Shown here: one piece after another, positions 33,219 to 43,982 of the stretch | How the letters are laid out: each line of letters starts with the position of its first letter | Position numbering within the stretch: the stretch's first letter is position 1 | Source of the DNA: Agriotes lineatus | Taxonomy: Eukaryota > Arthropoda > Insecta > Coleoptera > Elateridae | Direction of reading: 5' to 3' | NCBI GenBank assembly: GCA_940337035.1 | Contig: CALNHX010005214.1 | Location: forward strand, 1-64,000 | Length of the DNA stretch: 64,000 bases | Notes under the pieces: model-generated | Told to the model about the DNA's origin: nothing | Seen by the model: the letters and a program-made list of their open reading frames with translations, nothing else | Databases searched by the model: none | Translations under genes and position numbers: made by a program

Positions 33219-34238
33219 GACTGTTAGAAATACACTTCGTGGAGTAGGCATATCGGGGAGTCCACATAAAAAGACGCGCTACAAACTGTACCTCAAAGGA
33301 ACAGTGCCGTTCGAAAGTGCACACTAAATGTACGGTTTACTTGACTTGCGACATTTGCGGCGCTGTAGAACGGTAAATAATTGTCCAAATGGAAAAATAC
33401 TCATACACAAATTTTATGCAAATTAGTTGTTCTACAAAAAATATCAGAGTATTTTTTATCGTAGGATTAACTGAAAGCGATATATTTACGTAAAACCCAT
33501 TTCAACCCTTAATTTCTTGGCTTTATGGGGTAACAACTTTTGAATTGTTGAGCGCACGAGAAAAAGATATTTCCAAAAGTTGTGAGGAATTTAATAAACT
33601 ACAAACTTGTATTGATGCAATTTCAGCATCAGAGCAAAAGGAAACGAGAAATTGCTAAAAAACCGTTTTCAACACTTCTTCCGATATTGCGGAAAAACAA
33701 TTTCTCCGATCGATCCGAAAACTTAAAGTTAGACTCAGAGCACAGCCCCCCACCCACCCATTAACCCAGAATGCTGGTACCAAGAATTGCACGTAAAGCC
33801 CTATTAACGATTTCCCTGGCGCCTGTACTATAAGGATAAGTCATGACTTCGAAATACTTTCGACATTTTCAGGAATGTTCATTATAAGGCAAGATATTAC
33901 TAAGAAAACTTGTTCAGAATGAAAAATTATGGCCCTATACAAAATTTTAGGTAGATGTACCTACTTACATTAAACCGTCACCTTTATATTTAAAATTTGT
34001 TTTCTTATAAGTTTATTATAATAAATAAAATTAATTCAAATATCTTTCGTTTCTCTAACTGCATTCCGATCGCTGCACTCGTTTTTCAACACCCTGTAAT
34101 CTAGGAGACAAATTGAGCTCGCTCGGGAACGAAGTTTCCGGGTACGGTGGGGAGAAAAAATATCCCGGGAACGAAATGTGGGGTACAAAATGTGAGTAAC
34201 GAAATGTGGGGAACGAACTTTCAGCATCTCCTTTTATT

Positions 34239-34915
34239 CTTACATAAAAAACATCTAACCATTTTAAAATTTAGTTGAATATTTTCGTGACTAAGGATGC
34301 ACACAGAGCTGGACTGAGTATGGAGTGAAAGTTAAAAAGTTTTTCGGCGATAACAAGAAGACCTGAACTGTTACAATAGTGATAACCTTATGGGTGCCAT
34401 TGGTTAACCGCACAGCTTGTTTAACCTTTATCAGCAGAAACCAGCAAGAAGTTTCTTGTGAAGGCAGCAAAAAACAATAACATGTTTCTTATGTGACAAA
34501 TAACGGCGATATTATTAGATTCTTAGGAACTATATACAGAGGCTACTATGGAAATGCTCCCAATCTCCCAATGTGTAAAGAATTGTCCGGTGCTTGATAT
34601 TGCAGGTATTCAAAGTCTGGTTGAGATAAAACTGTTTTGTAAATGAAGATTTATACTGTAAAACAGGTTAAACTAATTTGCCATTCAAGTAACGTTATCA
34701 AGCTTTTTACATTACGAGGGAATAGTTTGAATGAACGAGCGACGTTAGAAGCATGATTCTGCTAGGTTGGGTGGTTTTCCGGGTTGCTGGATTAGAATAT
34801 TTTTTGGGACTTTTTATAGTTTTTATAGTTATATAGCTTGTTATCAAATCTTTACAGTCAGCTTATCAACCATAGTTTTAACTTTTTTCAGTTTTTAATT
34901 GGTGGCTATACTTGT
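34239..34915. other. Non-coding spacer, nothing recognised
   Basis: This lies between the palindromic element and the truncated second Jockey LINE. No open frame or terminus was seen. Confidence 0.35.
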
Positions 34916-34919
34916 AGTG

Positions 34920-36149
34920 GAGTGTCTAGGTAAAGATTAATGTCTTTTTCATTTCAGGAGCTTCAGGCAGTGGTTCAAAGACTTTTTATGTGTTTTTAGG
35001 GCCCATGATCCGTCTGCTTTACGAATTGATGGTACTGGTTTCTGTCCCTGTTTCAGTCATTTAGGAGATTTCCATAGAGAATAGTCACTATTTTCTGTTG
35101 CCAATAATCCTACTAGATGATCTTTAAAGGAAGTTGTATTCCTTTAACATTTTTGAGTTTTCAAGCGGCATTATTATACCTTAACTATTCTTCGGGATAT
35201 CGCCTTCTCTGCCATTCTCTTTTCAGTCTTCTTTTCTCATCTATTTTATGCATAATTTCAGAGGGATAGCCTCTCTTTCAATATTGTAGGTGTTGATTTC
35301 CTTGCAGTATTTTGTACTGTCTTCAGAAAATGTTTTATTGCTCTTTTAATGTCGCCTGGGGTTTTTAGTGCGATATTTAGAGAAACGTTTTCATCCACTA
35401 TCTGTTTGAAATAATCCTAGTCAGTTTGATGGTTGCGCAGGTGTGGTGGCCTGTTTCTGACAATAATTTTTGTACTTATAGTTGGCAGATGGTCAGATGT
35501 TACATCGTAGCTCTCTTCAACTTTTAAGTATACCTGACCAATTCCCATACTAATGAAGACGTCTAAACAGTCTGGAGTTTTGGTCAAATCAGTTGGCCAG
35601 TGAGTTGGTTTTCCAGTAGATGGTCGATATAGATGTTTTTCTTGGATAACCGCTTCTAAAACTCTGCCTCTTGGACAATAGTGTCGATCCCCAGGGAAAA
35701 CTCTTAGCGCTGTAATTGCTCCAGAGATAAATCTTGCACCTAGTGAGCGAAAGTATTTATCAAACCCTTCTTTATTTGTGGTGGACAGTATACCGCAGAT
35801 ATAAGTATTGGGCCTATCCAGTCTTCCATCATTGTTGTTGTGGCTTAAATGTAATCTTTGTAAAATTTATTCAGTTCGTAGTACTTTATTTTTTGTCTGA
35901 TAACTATTGCAGTACCAACTCTGGTGTTACCATTAGGGTGGTTTGTGTCATATATCGCATATCCAGGTACTTTAAAGTAGGTATGTTCTGTAAAGTGAGA
36001 CTCTGAGATAAGTAGGATATTTATTTGATATGTGTTAATAAATGCCTCTGCTTCGTGACGATGTTACGTTAAGCCGTTTGCGTTCCACGTAGCGATATTA
36101 TAGTGAGCCACTTCTGTAGCTAATTTGCTGTCTAAGTGTGGTGATTTCA
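34920..36149 (-). pseudogene. Second Jockey LINE, ORF2 endonuclease and linker, heavily decayed
   Basis: The minus strand from the ATG at 36149 reads AHYNIATWNANGLT, a stop, then FINTYQINILLISESHFTEH and FKVPGYAIYDTNHPNGN, the N-terminal part of a Jockey AP-endonuclease. Later fragments follow with many stops. Near 35130-34930 the linker reads FKDHLVGLLATENSDYSLWK and ADGSWALKTHKKSL. RT proper is missing. ORF1 precedes it (36900-36171). The Jockey copy at 21.1-25.3 kb overlaps this region too little to compare. Confidence 0.7.
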
Positions 36150-36170
36150 TTAGAGGGTATCTCTATTATT

Positions 36171-36900
36171 CTACGCTTCCCTTAATAGGTCTTTAAGTAC
36201 ATTATTTTGATTTATAATTGTTGCCTGCATAAACTGAAACAATTCAGTTTGTCTTATTTGGTCTGTATCTGCCGTTGCCTGTTTCATCCTAGCTGCTTGT
36301 GCATACGTTGCTACAATCGGTTTCTGATTGCTTATCTGTCTTAGTGGTGGTAATTTTGGTGGTGCCATCGTAAAGTTCTGCACCACTTGCGGTTGTTGTG
36401 CTTTTGGTTTTGATTTAGTGTTTGGGTAACGCCGATTCAGTATTTCTAAGTACACCTCACAGCCTTTAAAGTTAGCGGAGTGGTTACCTTTACACAGGGC
36501 GCATTTATTTTCTATAGATTTGCCTACACTACATTCCCTGGTATCGTGGTTAGCTCCACATGTGTACAAAAAAGACGTGTGTGTCCGTAGCACTGGCATC
36601 TTACATTGCATAATTGTTTGTTTCTTATGAGGTGGTTCTACTTGAATTTTTGCATTTAAGAGGTAGTGAATGCTAAATATCAATTTATTATGTTCTTTGG
36701 GATCAAATTCTATGAAAAATATGTTTTGAGCTCTTGCGTTTGTTTATTTCTACAAGTTGTAACGTTTCTCGGCGTGTGACCTTTTGCAATTAGAGCTGTT
36801 TTAAGCTTTTCAATATTAGTTGTATAATGAATGTTCCTAATTACTCCCTTGTAGCTTCTTTCATCTTTTAAGCTGAATGTATGCCCCGCAACATTATTTT
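36171..36900 (-). pseudogene. Second Jockey LINE, ORF1 (gag-like) fragment
   Basis: The minus frame 36683-36171 ends EVYLEILNRRYPNTKSKP, a PPKLPPLRQ linker, TYAQAARMK and a C-terminal FMQATIINQNN. Upstream, a broken frame gives IHYTTNIEKLKTALIAKGHT. CGANHDTREC and CALCKGNHSANFKGC are the remnants of Jockey CCHC zinc knuckles; the first knuckle is damaged (SFLYTCG). ORF1 packages LINE RNA. It directly precedes ORF2 on the same strand. Confidence 0.75.
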
Positions 36901-37439
36901 TGTCAAGTATTGGTTTTGTTTTTTATAATTTTCTATTGTATACATTTTATTACCTTTCAAAGTTTGATAATGATAATATTTAGTGGTTGCTTTATCAATT
37001 ATACTTAATAGTGGGGCTATGAATACTACATGGTATAATACAAATTGCACTGGTCTTTCGGGTCGTTTTTCTGATACTTCGTTGCTTTCGTTTTTTCACA
37101 AGCTGTGTAGTTGCTTACATTGTCATTGGTTATTAGAGCTACGAACCTGTTGTTCAATTGTTGGGTTGTTCTAGGTTTCACTGGTCTCTCAGAATGTTAC
37201 ACTTAACCTAAAATGTGGTTATTAGTTGGAGTTATCAATTTAGTTTTATCGATGTTAATTGTCCACAGCTTCCAATGGAACCAGGTTCTTATGTGGATCA
37301 TGACACTTTACTTTTTTGTTTTAGTTGTGGCCATAAGACATCTTTATAAGGAATCGCAGTGCTATCTGAATAGGCTACTATTTGGCCATGTGTGGCAATT
37401 GTAAATTTATATTTATATGTAAGTTGAATGATACTGGTC
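36901..37439. other. AT-rich non-coding spacer
   Basis: It lies upstream of the second Jockey ORF1 and may include its 5' UTR. Short open frames only; nothing recognised. Confidence 0.35.
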
Positions 37440-37660
37440 CTAATATTGTCTCTTGTGGGACTCCTGATTTAATGATTGGATTAATTTATGTGCCGTTTCT
37501 CTGATACCAATATCATACAAAATATCTAGAAGCTGATTGTGATTAACTATATCAACTATATCAAAAGCTTTTGCAAGGTCTACGAGTATGCCTAGGAAAA
37601 GATTTCTATTTTCTATTTCTTCTTGTATTTCTGAAATTGCAGAAGCGGTGGCATTATTTA
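37440..37660 (-). pseudogene. Small reverse-transcriptase fragment of another LINE
   Basis: The minus strand reads AISEIQEEIENRNLFLGILV, DLAKAFDIVD and NHNQLLDILYDIGIRETAHK. The DLAKAFD block is the first RT catalytic motif, and HNQLLDILYDIGIR is the usual following helix. A small duplication (IVDIVN) sits in the motif. Only about 70 codons are recognisable. It does not continue from the Jockey ORF2 next to it. Confidence 0.65.
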
Positions 37661-37804
37661 TAGTTTTTTTCTTGAAATCTAAACTGTTGTTTCGAGCAGA
37701 GGTTGTATTTGTTTTAATCAAAAATTTTTTCAAAACAAGATATTCCAGTATTAAGATCAGAAAGAACCTAACGCGCTTGTTTCTGCGCCACAAGAAAAAT
37801 CTTT

Positions 37805-38260
37805 GTTTTTTTTAAACCGTCTTAAAGTAATTACATTAATACCAAAATCTGTCATTAAAGTTGACGTTTCTCTTACTGGTACAAAAATGTATATGTTTAC
37901 TAGGCAGCACTTTTAGTTTATATGAATTAAAAGTAGGTTCTATTTGGTCGGCTATAAATGCAGTTGTCTGAATGCTTTTTAAATCAGAAACATCAAATGC
38001 AAATCATTTAAAAGTCTGAATATTTTGCACCCTTCTTGATTGCAAAAAGTATGTATTATTCAGATTAAAGGTGAGTCTGTTTGATTTTCAATTTTTGCGT
38101 TCACTACGATACTTTGAATCCATAGAACCATATACTGTTTTCGTCGACCGCCTTAAAAGTCAGTAGTTTTAATACTAAGATTTATCATTCAAGTTGATAT
38201 TTCTCTTACTGATTCAAAAAGTATATGTTGATAAGCAACAGCTTTAGTTCCTAGAACTAG
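37805..38260. repeat. Dispersed AT-rich repeat, two units (third at 42190-42500)
   Basis: TTTCTCTTACTG and surrounding words recur at about 37872, 38203 and 42257. The block containing CTATTTGGNCGNCTATNAATGCAGTTGTC occurs at 37950 and 42330. Units are diverged and non-coding. Confidence 0.5.
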
Positions 38261-39009
38261 TAGTTATTTGCATAACTAAAGTGGAAAGTCATATGTTTCC
38301 TCCCGCGGAAGAAGTTTCATGCCCGACACGAAGCGAGGGACAACAATTATCCAATGGAGGGAAGGAGATTTTCCTTCAGTGTTATATACAGTGACCGCCA
38401 AAAGGTCGGATAATATAGAAACAATTTTTATTTTTGATTTTTCAAAAAAACTTTTTTCGTCAATAATTTGTGCTTGTCTAAAAACCTATTTAGCCCCTAT
38501 CATAATACCGAGTGATTTTTACTTATTTAGAAAATGGAGTTTTTCGAAATTGTCAAAATCTAGAAAGTACCATTTTTCGGAAATTAAGTTAGATTTAAAT
38601 AAGATTTTTTTAGAGTGTGTAATTTTTAGGTAACTGAATTATCTCAAGGTCCGCAAACACCTATTTTTTTTAGCTTCAGCTAAAAATAAATTTTTCAATG
38701 TTTTTAAGATTTATTCAAATTTTCACTACCAAGACTTAATATTAAAATTGATTTTTTTTACGTGAAGACTAAAGCTTTATAATTGGAAAACATAATATAA
38801 TATGTTAATTACTTCTTTAGATTTTTTATTATCTACCGAAAAGTAGTATGTTTGCATAATTTTTACGTTTTTTATGCAAGACGCTTTTCATGAGAAATAT
38901 TTTTCAATTCTAATTAATATCAATTTCAATGGCTTCTAAAAACTCTAATCTAGCCCTGTTAATAAATTACTGTTACAAAAATCCTGTAAATGTTCTTTTT
39001 ATCCTCTAA
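38261..39009. other. AT-rich non-coding DNA
   Basis: A short less AT-rich patch (38303-38375: CCCGCGGAAG, GACACGAAGCGAGGG) is followed by T-rich DNA. No gene was seen. Confidence 0.35.
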
Positions 39010-39520
39010 ATCAGGAGATTTTGTAGAACGTATAAATTGGATAAAGAAAAATGTAAACTGCAATATACCGTATTTAAAAATAATCCAGGGTGTTAGTTTT
39101 AAACATTTTGTATAAATAATTATTACTATAGTGAATTGTAATTGAGAAAAATAGCAATTGATTTTTCGTTTCAAAAATGTACATCTAACCAATTTATATT
39201 AAGAAAATTTAATAATAAAACCCTTTTATAATACTTAATTAATTTATGGAATAGTGTACAAAGATGCAAACGACAAACTAAAAAAAAATTAAAAAAATAT
39301 GCAAGAATTAAAAAAAACTTTAACATGAAGAACAATACCATCTAATTACTTGAAGAAAAATTAAGAATAATGGAATTGGTGAGGTGAATTCCTCAGGACC
39401 TGAGTGATTGGTGGAGCTGCATTTCGAGTTGCTATCAAGGTGGATACATCTGTAACTGGGTTTGAATTTGGTATGCTGTGATAAAGTCATTATCAAGGTA
39501 AATACATCTGGACCTGGGTT
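39010..39520 (-). repeat. Dispersed repeat, inverted partner of 765-1235
   Basis: The reverse complement matches 765-1235, including GAATTCACCTCACCAATTCC (about 39380) and CCTGGATTATTTTTAA (about 39085). This copy may extend further right, where GTNNATACATCTG-type words repeat between 39430 and 39570. Confidence 0.6.
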
Positions 39521-41040
39521 AATTGGTTGGATTCCGTTCGAGTTGCTGTCAAGATAGATACATCTTGGAATTACTGTTGTGTGAGCCGCAAAGGATTTAC
39601 CATCTAGGTGAGCTGATTGGTTTTTTGGATCGCTGTGTGAGTTTTCATTGGTCTTCTATCCATTGTGACAGTTTTAGTTCTCAATTGAAGGAGAAATCTT
39701 TGTTAGGGTTACAAACGGAAGTGCCTGAATAAGCTGGTTGCATTTGCATAATTGTTCAGGAGTATCGGATCAACTTCATGAAGTGAAGGTAATCAGGTAT
39801 ATGTAAAATAAACAGTAATCAATTTCAAGAGTGAATAAATACGTTGTGTACATAAGTACTTATGGTTATTAACATTTTTAAAATAATATGTATTGTTTAT
39901 TGTTTAGATATGAATTCAGAATTTTTGGGAAATTACTTCAGGACTAGCCTGTATATTGTTTTCGAATAATAATCAAATCGTATTTCGAATTATTTGAATT
40001 TATTAGTTCGCTCATTTCGTACCGATTCTGGAAAGCCCCACAAACATTCGCTGGCTTATCTCAAAGGCCCAGCTTGCATCATTTCGATTGTCCGAACGCG
40101 GAGGCATTCTATTTTCGTTCCGTCACTTGCTTGCGAGGAATTTCTTCGTGCTAATCACGCCACGACGATTGTGTTTGAAAGCTGAAAATTGAATTCAGGT
40201 ACGATGGGTTTTTCTTTCTGTTATCCTCATATTAATTGCATTTCTTTAGCTTTTACCAGGAATTATTTTCGCCTGGAACCTACAAGTTTTTACCAGAAAT
40301 TATTTTCGCCTGGAACTCATAAGTTTTCACCAGGAATTATTTTTTATCTGGAAATCTTCTCCTGGAAATTTTACTTGGAAGTAATTATTTTCGCCTGATA
40401 ATTTTACACTTGGAGGCTAGCTTTTCGTCACAATTTTAAACGGCCGTCAGCTACCTTTAGCGTCGATGCTGCAATGTGGTCTGCTTTTGGTCAAGCCGCA
40501 GCATCGCGTTTAGAATAATCCTGTGTAGCAACCCCTCGACTGCACTACCACTTAAGAGGTACAAGACGCCAGAGGCTAGTGCTTCCGGTTGTTAAACCCG
40601 GGCTGGTTACACCAGTACTTCGATTTGTTTTCCATGGAGTAGAACACTCACTGTTATTTAATTAAAGATTGCTTTACATTTTTATGTGCACTTTACGCCT
40701 TTTTTGTGAAAGGAGCACCCACGTTTTTTGCTGACAACAGCCTAGACAGAAAGGTTTTTTATAAATGACAGCGATATGCATATCACTCGATTTACCTTGC
40801 TATTTTAATTAATTTAACGACCTACAAAGGGGTTATTTGTATTAACGCGTGTGGCAACCTTAAGTTTGTTTGCTTGTATTATTGCAAATTTTGAATAAAC
40901 TCCATATTGCGTAAATCACAGTTATTGACTGCAAGATTATTTAATATTTAATAAACTTTGATTACTTGTAGTTCATTTATTTTTAATCGAAACCATCTGG
41001 TTTCCGGCGCCCAACAATATTTTTTTGAAGACTTTACAGG
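39521..41040. other. Non-coding region with a short tandem repeat
   Basis: Apart from the tandem repeat at 40245-40400, this contains a GC-richer patch (40436-40620) with GGTTACACCAG and no coding sequence. Nothing else was recognised. Confidence 0.35.
40245..40400. repeat. Short tandem repeat, degenerate units of about 43 bp
   Basis: ACCAGGAATTATTTTCGCCT recurs with variation (about 40255, 40299, 40338, 40382), joined by GGAACNNANAAGTTTT. It has 3-4 degenerate units and no coding frame. Confidence 0.6.
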
Positions 41041-41115
41041 GGTGCATAGCTGGTGATTTGAACCCACGACGATATCGCCGATTGAGAGCTCGGCCATCGC
41101 GGTAAGTGTACGAAA
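41040..41115 (-). other. tRNA-like sequence, possible SINE head
   Basis: The minus strand has GATGGCCGAGCTCTC (A-box-like) and CGTGGGTTCAAATCACC (B-box-like) at roughly serine-tRNA spacing. No complete cloverleaf could be drawn by eye, and SINE ends were not found. Low confidence. Confidence 0.3.
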
Positions 41116-41610
41116 ATTTTCAGAGCTTCCGTGTTGTACGCGCAGCAAGAAGGTTGATCTGCGGTTTTGGCTACCATCGTTAATGATTTAATTAATTAAC
41201 CGCATGTCAGCTTCTTTGTTGTGTCAGCCTTTGCCCTCTTTTTCACTGTTGTACCGTCGTTTTTTTTATTTTCTAGCACATGAAAATAATACCGTACAAT
41301 TTTCAGTAGCAGTGTTTTCTTGTCGAAGATCTCTCACGTTTTTCTATATTTATAATAAATTGTAAATACGCCAGGGATTTAAATGTGAGAACAATGAGAA
41401 CTGTCAATGTCAAAGTCACTGATTGGCCAATCAGATGCGGCTAACGTTTAGATAATGCAATGTTGTCAGATCAAATCTCAAGTTAGTTAACTTGAGTTTA
41501 AAATACGCTAGTGCACACTCAATTTAATCCACATTAAAATTTTAATGAGAGTTAGCTAGCTTGAGTTAAGTAATTTAACCTGCAATGTTGGTACAACCAG
41601 TCATTATACG
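41116..41610. other. Non-coding DNA with local inverted repeats
   Basis: CTCAAGTTAGTTAACTTGAG (about 41477) is a near-perfect 20-bp palindrome. GAGTTAGCTAGCTTGAG follows at about 41551. No gene was seen. Confidence 0.4.
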
Positions 41611-41778
41611 ATAAAGACCACTAATCTGAGGTTAACTTTAATTTCTTGTTAAAATAAACAAAAGCGCATCAAAATTTGTTTACATGATCAAAATGTCATA
41701 AGCAGTAACCAACGGCTTGGCACGCTTTTGTTTATTTTAAGAACGAATTAAAGTTAACTTCAGATTAGTGGTCTTTAT
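41611..41778. mobile_element. 168-bp MITE with TIRs of about 53 bp
   Basis: ATAAAGACCACTAATCTGAG starts the left arm and its inverse ends at 41778. The arms continue through GTTAACTTTAATTC to AAAATAAACAAAAGCG with few mismatches. The target duplication is not certain (possibly 2 bp). Confidence 0.75.
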
Positions 41779-43210
41779 ATGAAGGGCAGTTAATATCATT
41801 ACTCATAATAATTCAAATAATTATTGATTATTTAGTTTTAAATTTGTAATTGCATTTTTTTTTCATTAAATTCGCTTATTGAAATTTTAGACACAAGTAT
41901 TTCTCATTAAAGAGTAACATGAGGGTGGCAAACATTTCTACTTTCTTAGGGAGAGAAATCTTTAGTTTCCTGCTTATGAAAAGGGAATAAAATATCAGTT
42001 TCTATGGGGGTTGTTACAATACTATTTAAATGGGAAAAATCAATAGGTAGTAATCTGTCATTTAAAATTTTTAATATTTTATAATTTTATTGGTTGTCGA
42101 AAAAATAAGATTTATTTTTGGAATCAAAACTGGCTCTGCTTGACTCTTAATTTTTAGATTTCCTAAGCTATTTTTAACCCGAATGAAACAATATGTTATT
42201 TTCTGCAACTGTTTTAAAAGTCATTACTTTTAATACGAAAATCTGTCATTGTGACATTTCTCTTACTGATCTGCTTTTAGTTCCTATGATTAAAAGTACT
42301 TATATTTCCTATATACTAAATGTAAGTCCTATTTGGCCGCCTATGAATGCAGTTGTCGTAATGCTTTTCAAACGAGAAACGCCGAAAGCAATAAATCATT
42401 TAACATTTTGAATATTTTGTGCTTTTTTGGTTGCAGAAAAAAGTTTATTTATTAGTCGGTTCTGGTTGACTCTCAATTTTTGCGTTTGCTCCTCCCAAAT
42501 TCAAACATAATTGCTTGCCACACCAAGTGCCACTTTTAATTTTAAAAACAATGTACTATTCTCTGGACCGTGCTAAACGGGCGATTAAGGCAGTATTTGT
42601 CAAGTATACTCATATTGTAATTAGCTATTATTAGTTTCTAAATTTAAATTTTTAGTTATTAGCTTGTACTTTTTAGTTTGTAGTTTGTATTTTTTATTTT
42701 TATTTTTATTTTATTTTTTATATTATACTAATATATACGGTAACAGGCCTGAACCGCCAATAATGTAATTGGGCATGCTCCGTTTTATTGGTGTAAATAA
42801 ATAAATAAATATAAAAAAATAGTCGAAATTGATTTTGAAAAATCCAGAAAAAACTAGGTACGCAAAAGAAAACCGAAGTAGATACGCATTCAAAAAATAT
42901 TTATAGTAAAATTAGTAAACCCTGAAAATCTCTGAACGGAGTGGTTTTTGTATTGTGGTTCAACAGTATGGCTTATTGTTTATAATGCAAATTGTTAAAG
43001 CCTCATATCTTTCTAACACTATCTGCCATGAATTTATAGAATTACTAGATAAATCAACTAGAGAACTAATAATAATAATAGACGAAGTTGAAAAGGTTAC
43101 TATTCAAATAGTGTCGATTCTACGCAGGATTTCCATGCCGACAAGTTCACTTTTATTTTGCGTGATGGATCATTGGTCTAATAGAAAAGTACATAAAAAA
43201 AACACTTAAA
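41779..43210. other. AT-rich non-coding DNA, includes repeat unit 3 and a LINE-like tail
   Basis: 42190-42500 is the third unit of the repeat at 37805. 42740-42830 (GGCCTGAACCGCCAATAATG ... TAAATAAATAAATAAAT) resembles a LINE 3' end. An open frame at 42955-43209 (+) has no recognisable domain. Nothing else was found. Confidence 0.35.
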
Positions 43211-43214
43211 TTCA

Positions 43215-43700
43215 ACAATTTTGGTCCAGACGAAAGTTCACATTTTATGAGTTTGTTTGGAATTTTCCTTCACCTCTACTGACATATATTTAGGCAATCG
43301 TGATGAACGCAGAGACAAAGTTGGAGAAAAAATGTCATATAAGAGCAAGTGAAGCATCATACAGTTAGAATAATTAGACAAAACAGGTGTTGCTGCTAAA
43401 ATGTTCCAAGGCCTGTTTATTTTATCAATTGTGGTTCATAGATAATTGTCTAAGCGAATTGAGATAATACACTCACGAAATCTTTAACAAAATCGTAAGA
43501 ACAATCCAGACTACCTTGAATTTTATTATGTAGCTATGAGCTGACGTCCATAAATGAGAAACATTCAAGTATGAAGTTAACATACAAAATAGTTTCTTGC
43601 TTTACAGCGCGTGTTAATATACAACTTAAAAACTATGATTTTCTTGCTCTCGAAATACGAGTAACTTCTAGCAATAGTATACAGTGTGTCTGACAGAATA
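43215..43700 (+). repeat. Diverged copy of the intron 1 segment at 46900-47400
   Basis: Shared words in the same order and strand include CAACAATTT..GTTCCAGAC-like, ACATTTTATGA, CAGTTAGAATA.TTAGAC, TTCCAAGGCCT, TCACGAAATC, AATCCAGAC and CGTGTTAATA. Divergence is high. It may be an old local duplication near the JHBP-like gene or an old interspersed repeat. Confidence 0.5.
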
Positions 43701-43969
43701 CGGAACATAAGGAAACGCTAATGCTAAATTTTGGTAAAAACCAACCAGGGTCGTAAACGGCTTCTCAGAGTCAGCATATATTGAACCTCTCCAGTGTGAA
43801 AATGTATATCATCAGTAAAGATTGGTCCTGTAACTCTTACGAATTTTAGTTTTTGAATTAGTAGTCTGTGATTCACTGGTTTAAAACTCTTGTTAATTTC
43901 TGTGTAAATATTTAGAAGTTCTCTATTTAATGAATTTTAAATATACTGCGAATAACTTTCAAAGTTGGT
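43701..43969. other. Non-coding spacer
   Basis: This lies between the diverged intron-like copy and the LINE target duplication. Nothing was recognised. Confidence 0.3.
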
Positions 43970-43982
43970 TTCTATTGTTCTA

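Larger units (their letters stand above)
29807..34229 (-). mobile_element. Large palindromic DNA element with 9-bp TSD (Mutator/Foldback-like)
   Basis: The outer arms are inverted copies with repeated ACGTTCCCCACATTTCGT-type words and CCCGAGCGAGCTCAA. The duplication CCTTTTATT flanks the element at 29798-29806 and 34230-34238. The inner arms also mirror each other (about 31008-31930 against 32895-33830), both carrying the 3' end of the same protein gene. The arms diverge in places and insertions have enlarged the left one: SINE-A at 30222, a LINE tail at 30536 and a MITE at 31967. A 9-bp duplication is typical of Mutator-like and Foldback elements. No MULE transposase is seen, so the superfamily is unsettled. 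Confidence 0.75.

Noticed and set aside
40985..41015. GGCGCCCAACAATATT as a primer binding site
   Set aside because: No adjacent LTR terminus. The resemblance is short and could be chance.
42955..43209. 84-codon + strand open frame upstream of the intron-like copy
   Set aside because: It does not resemble any JHBP exon or transposase domain I know.
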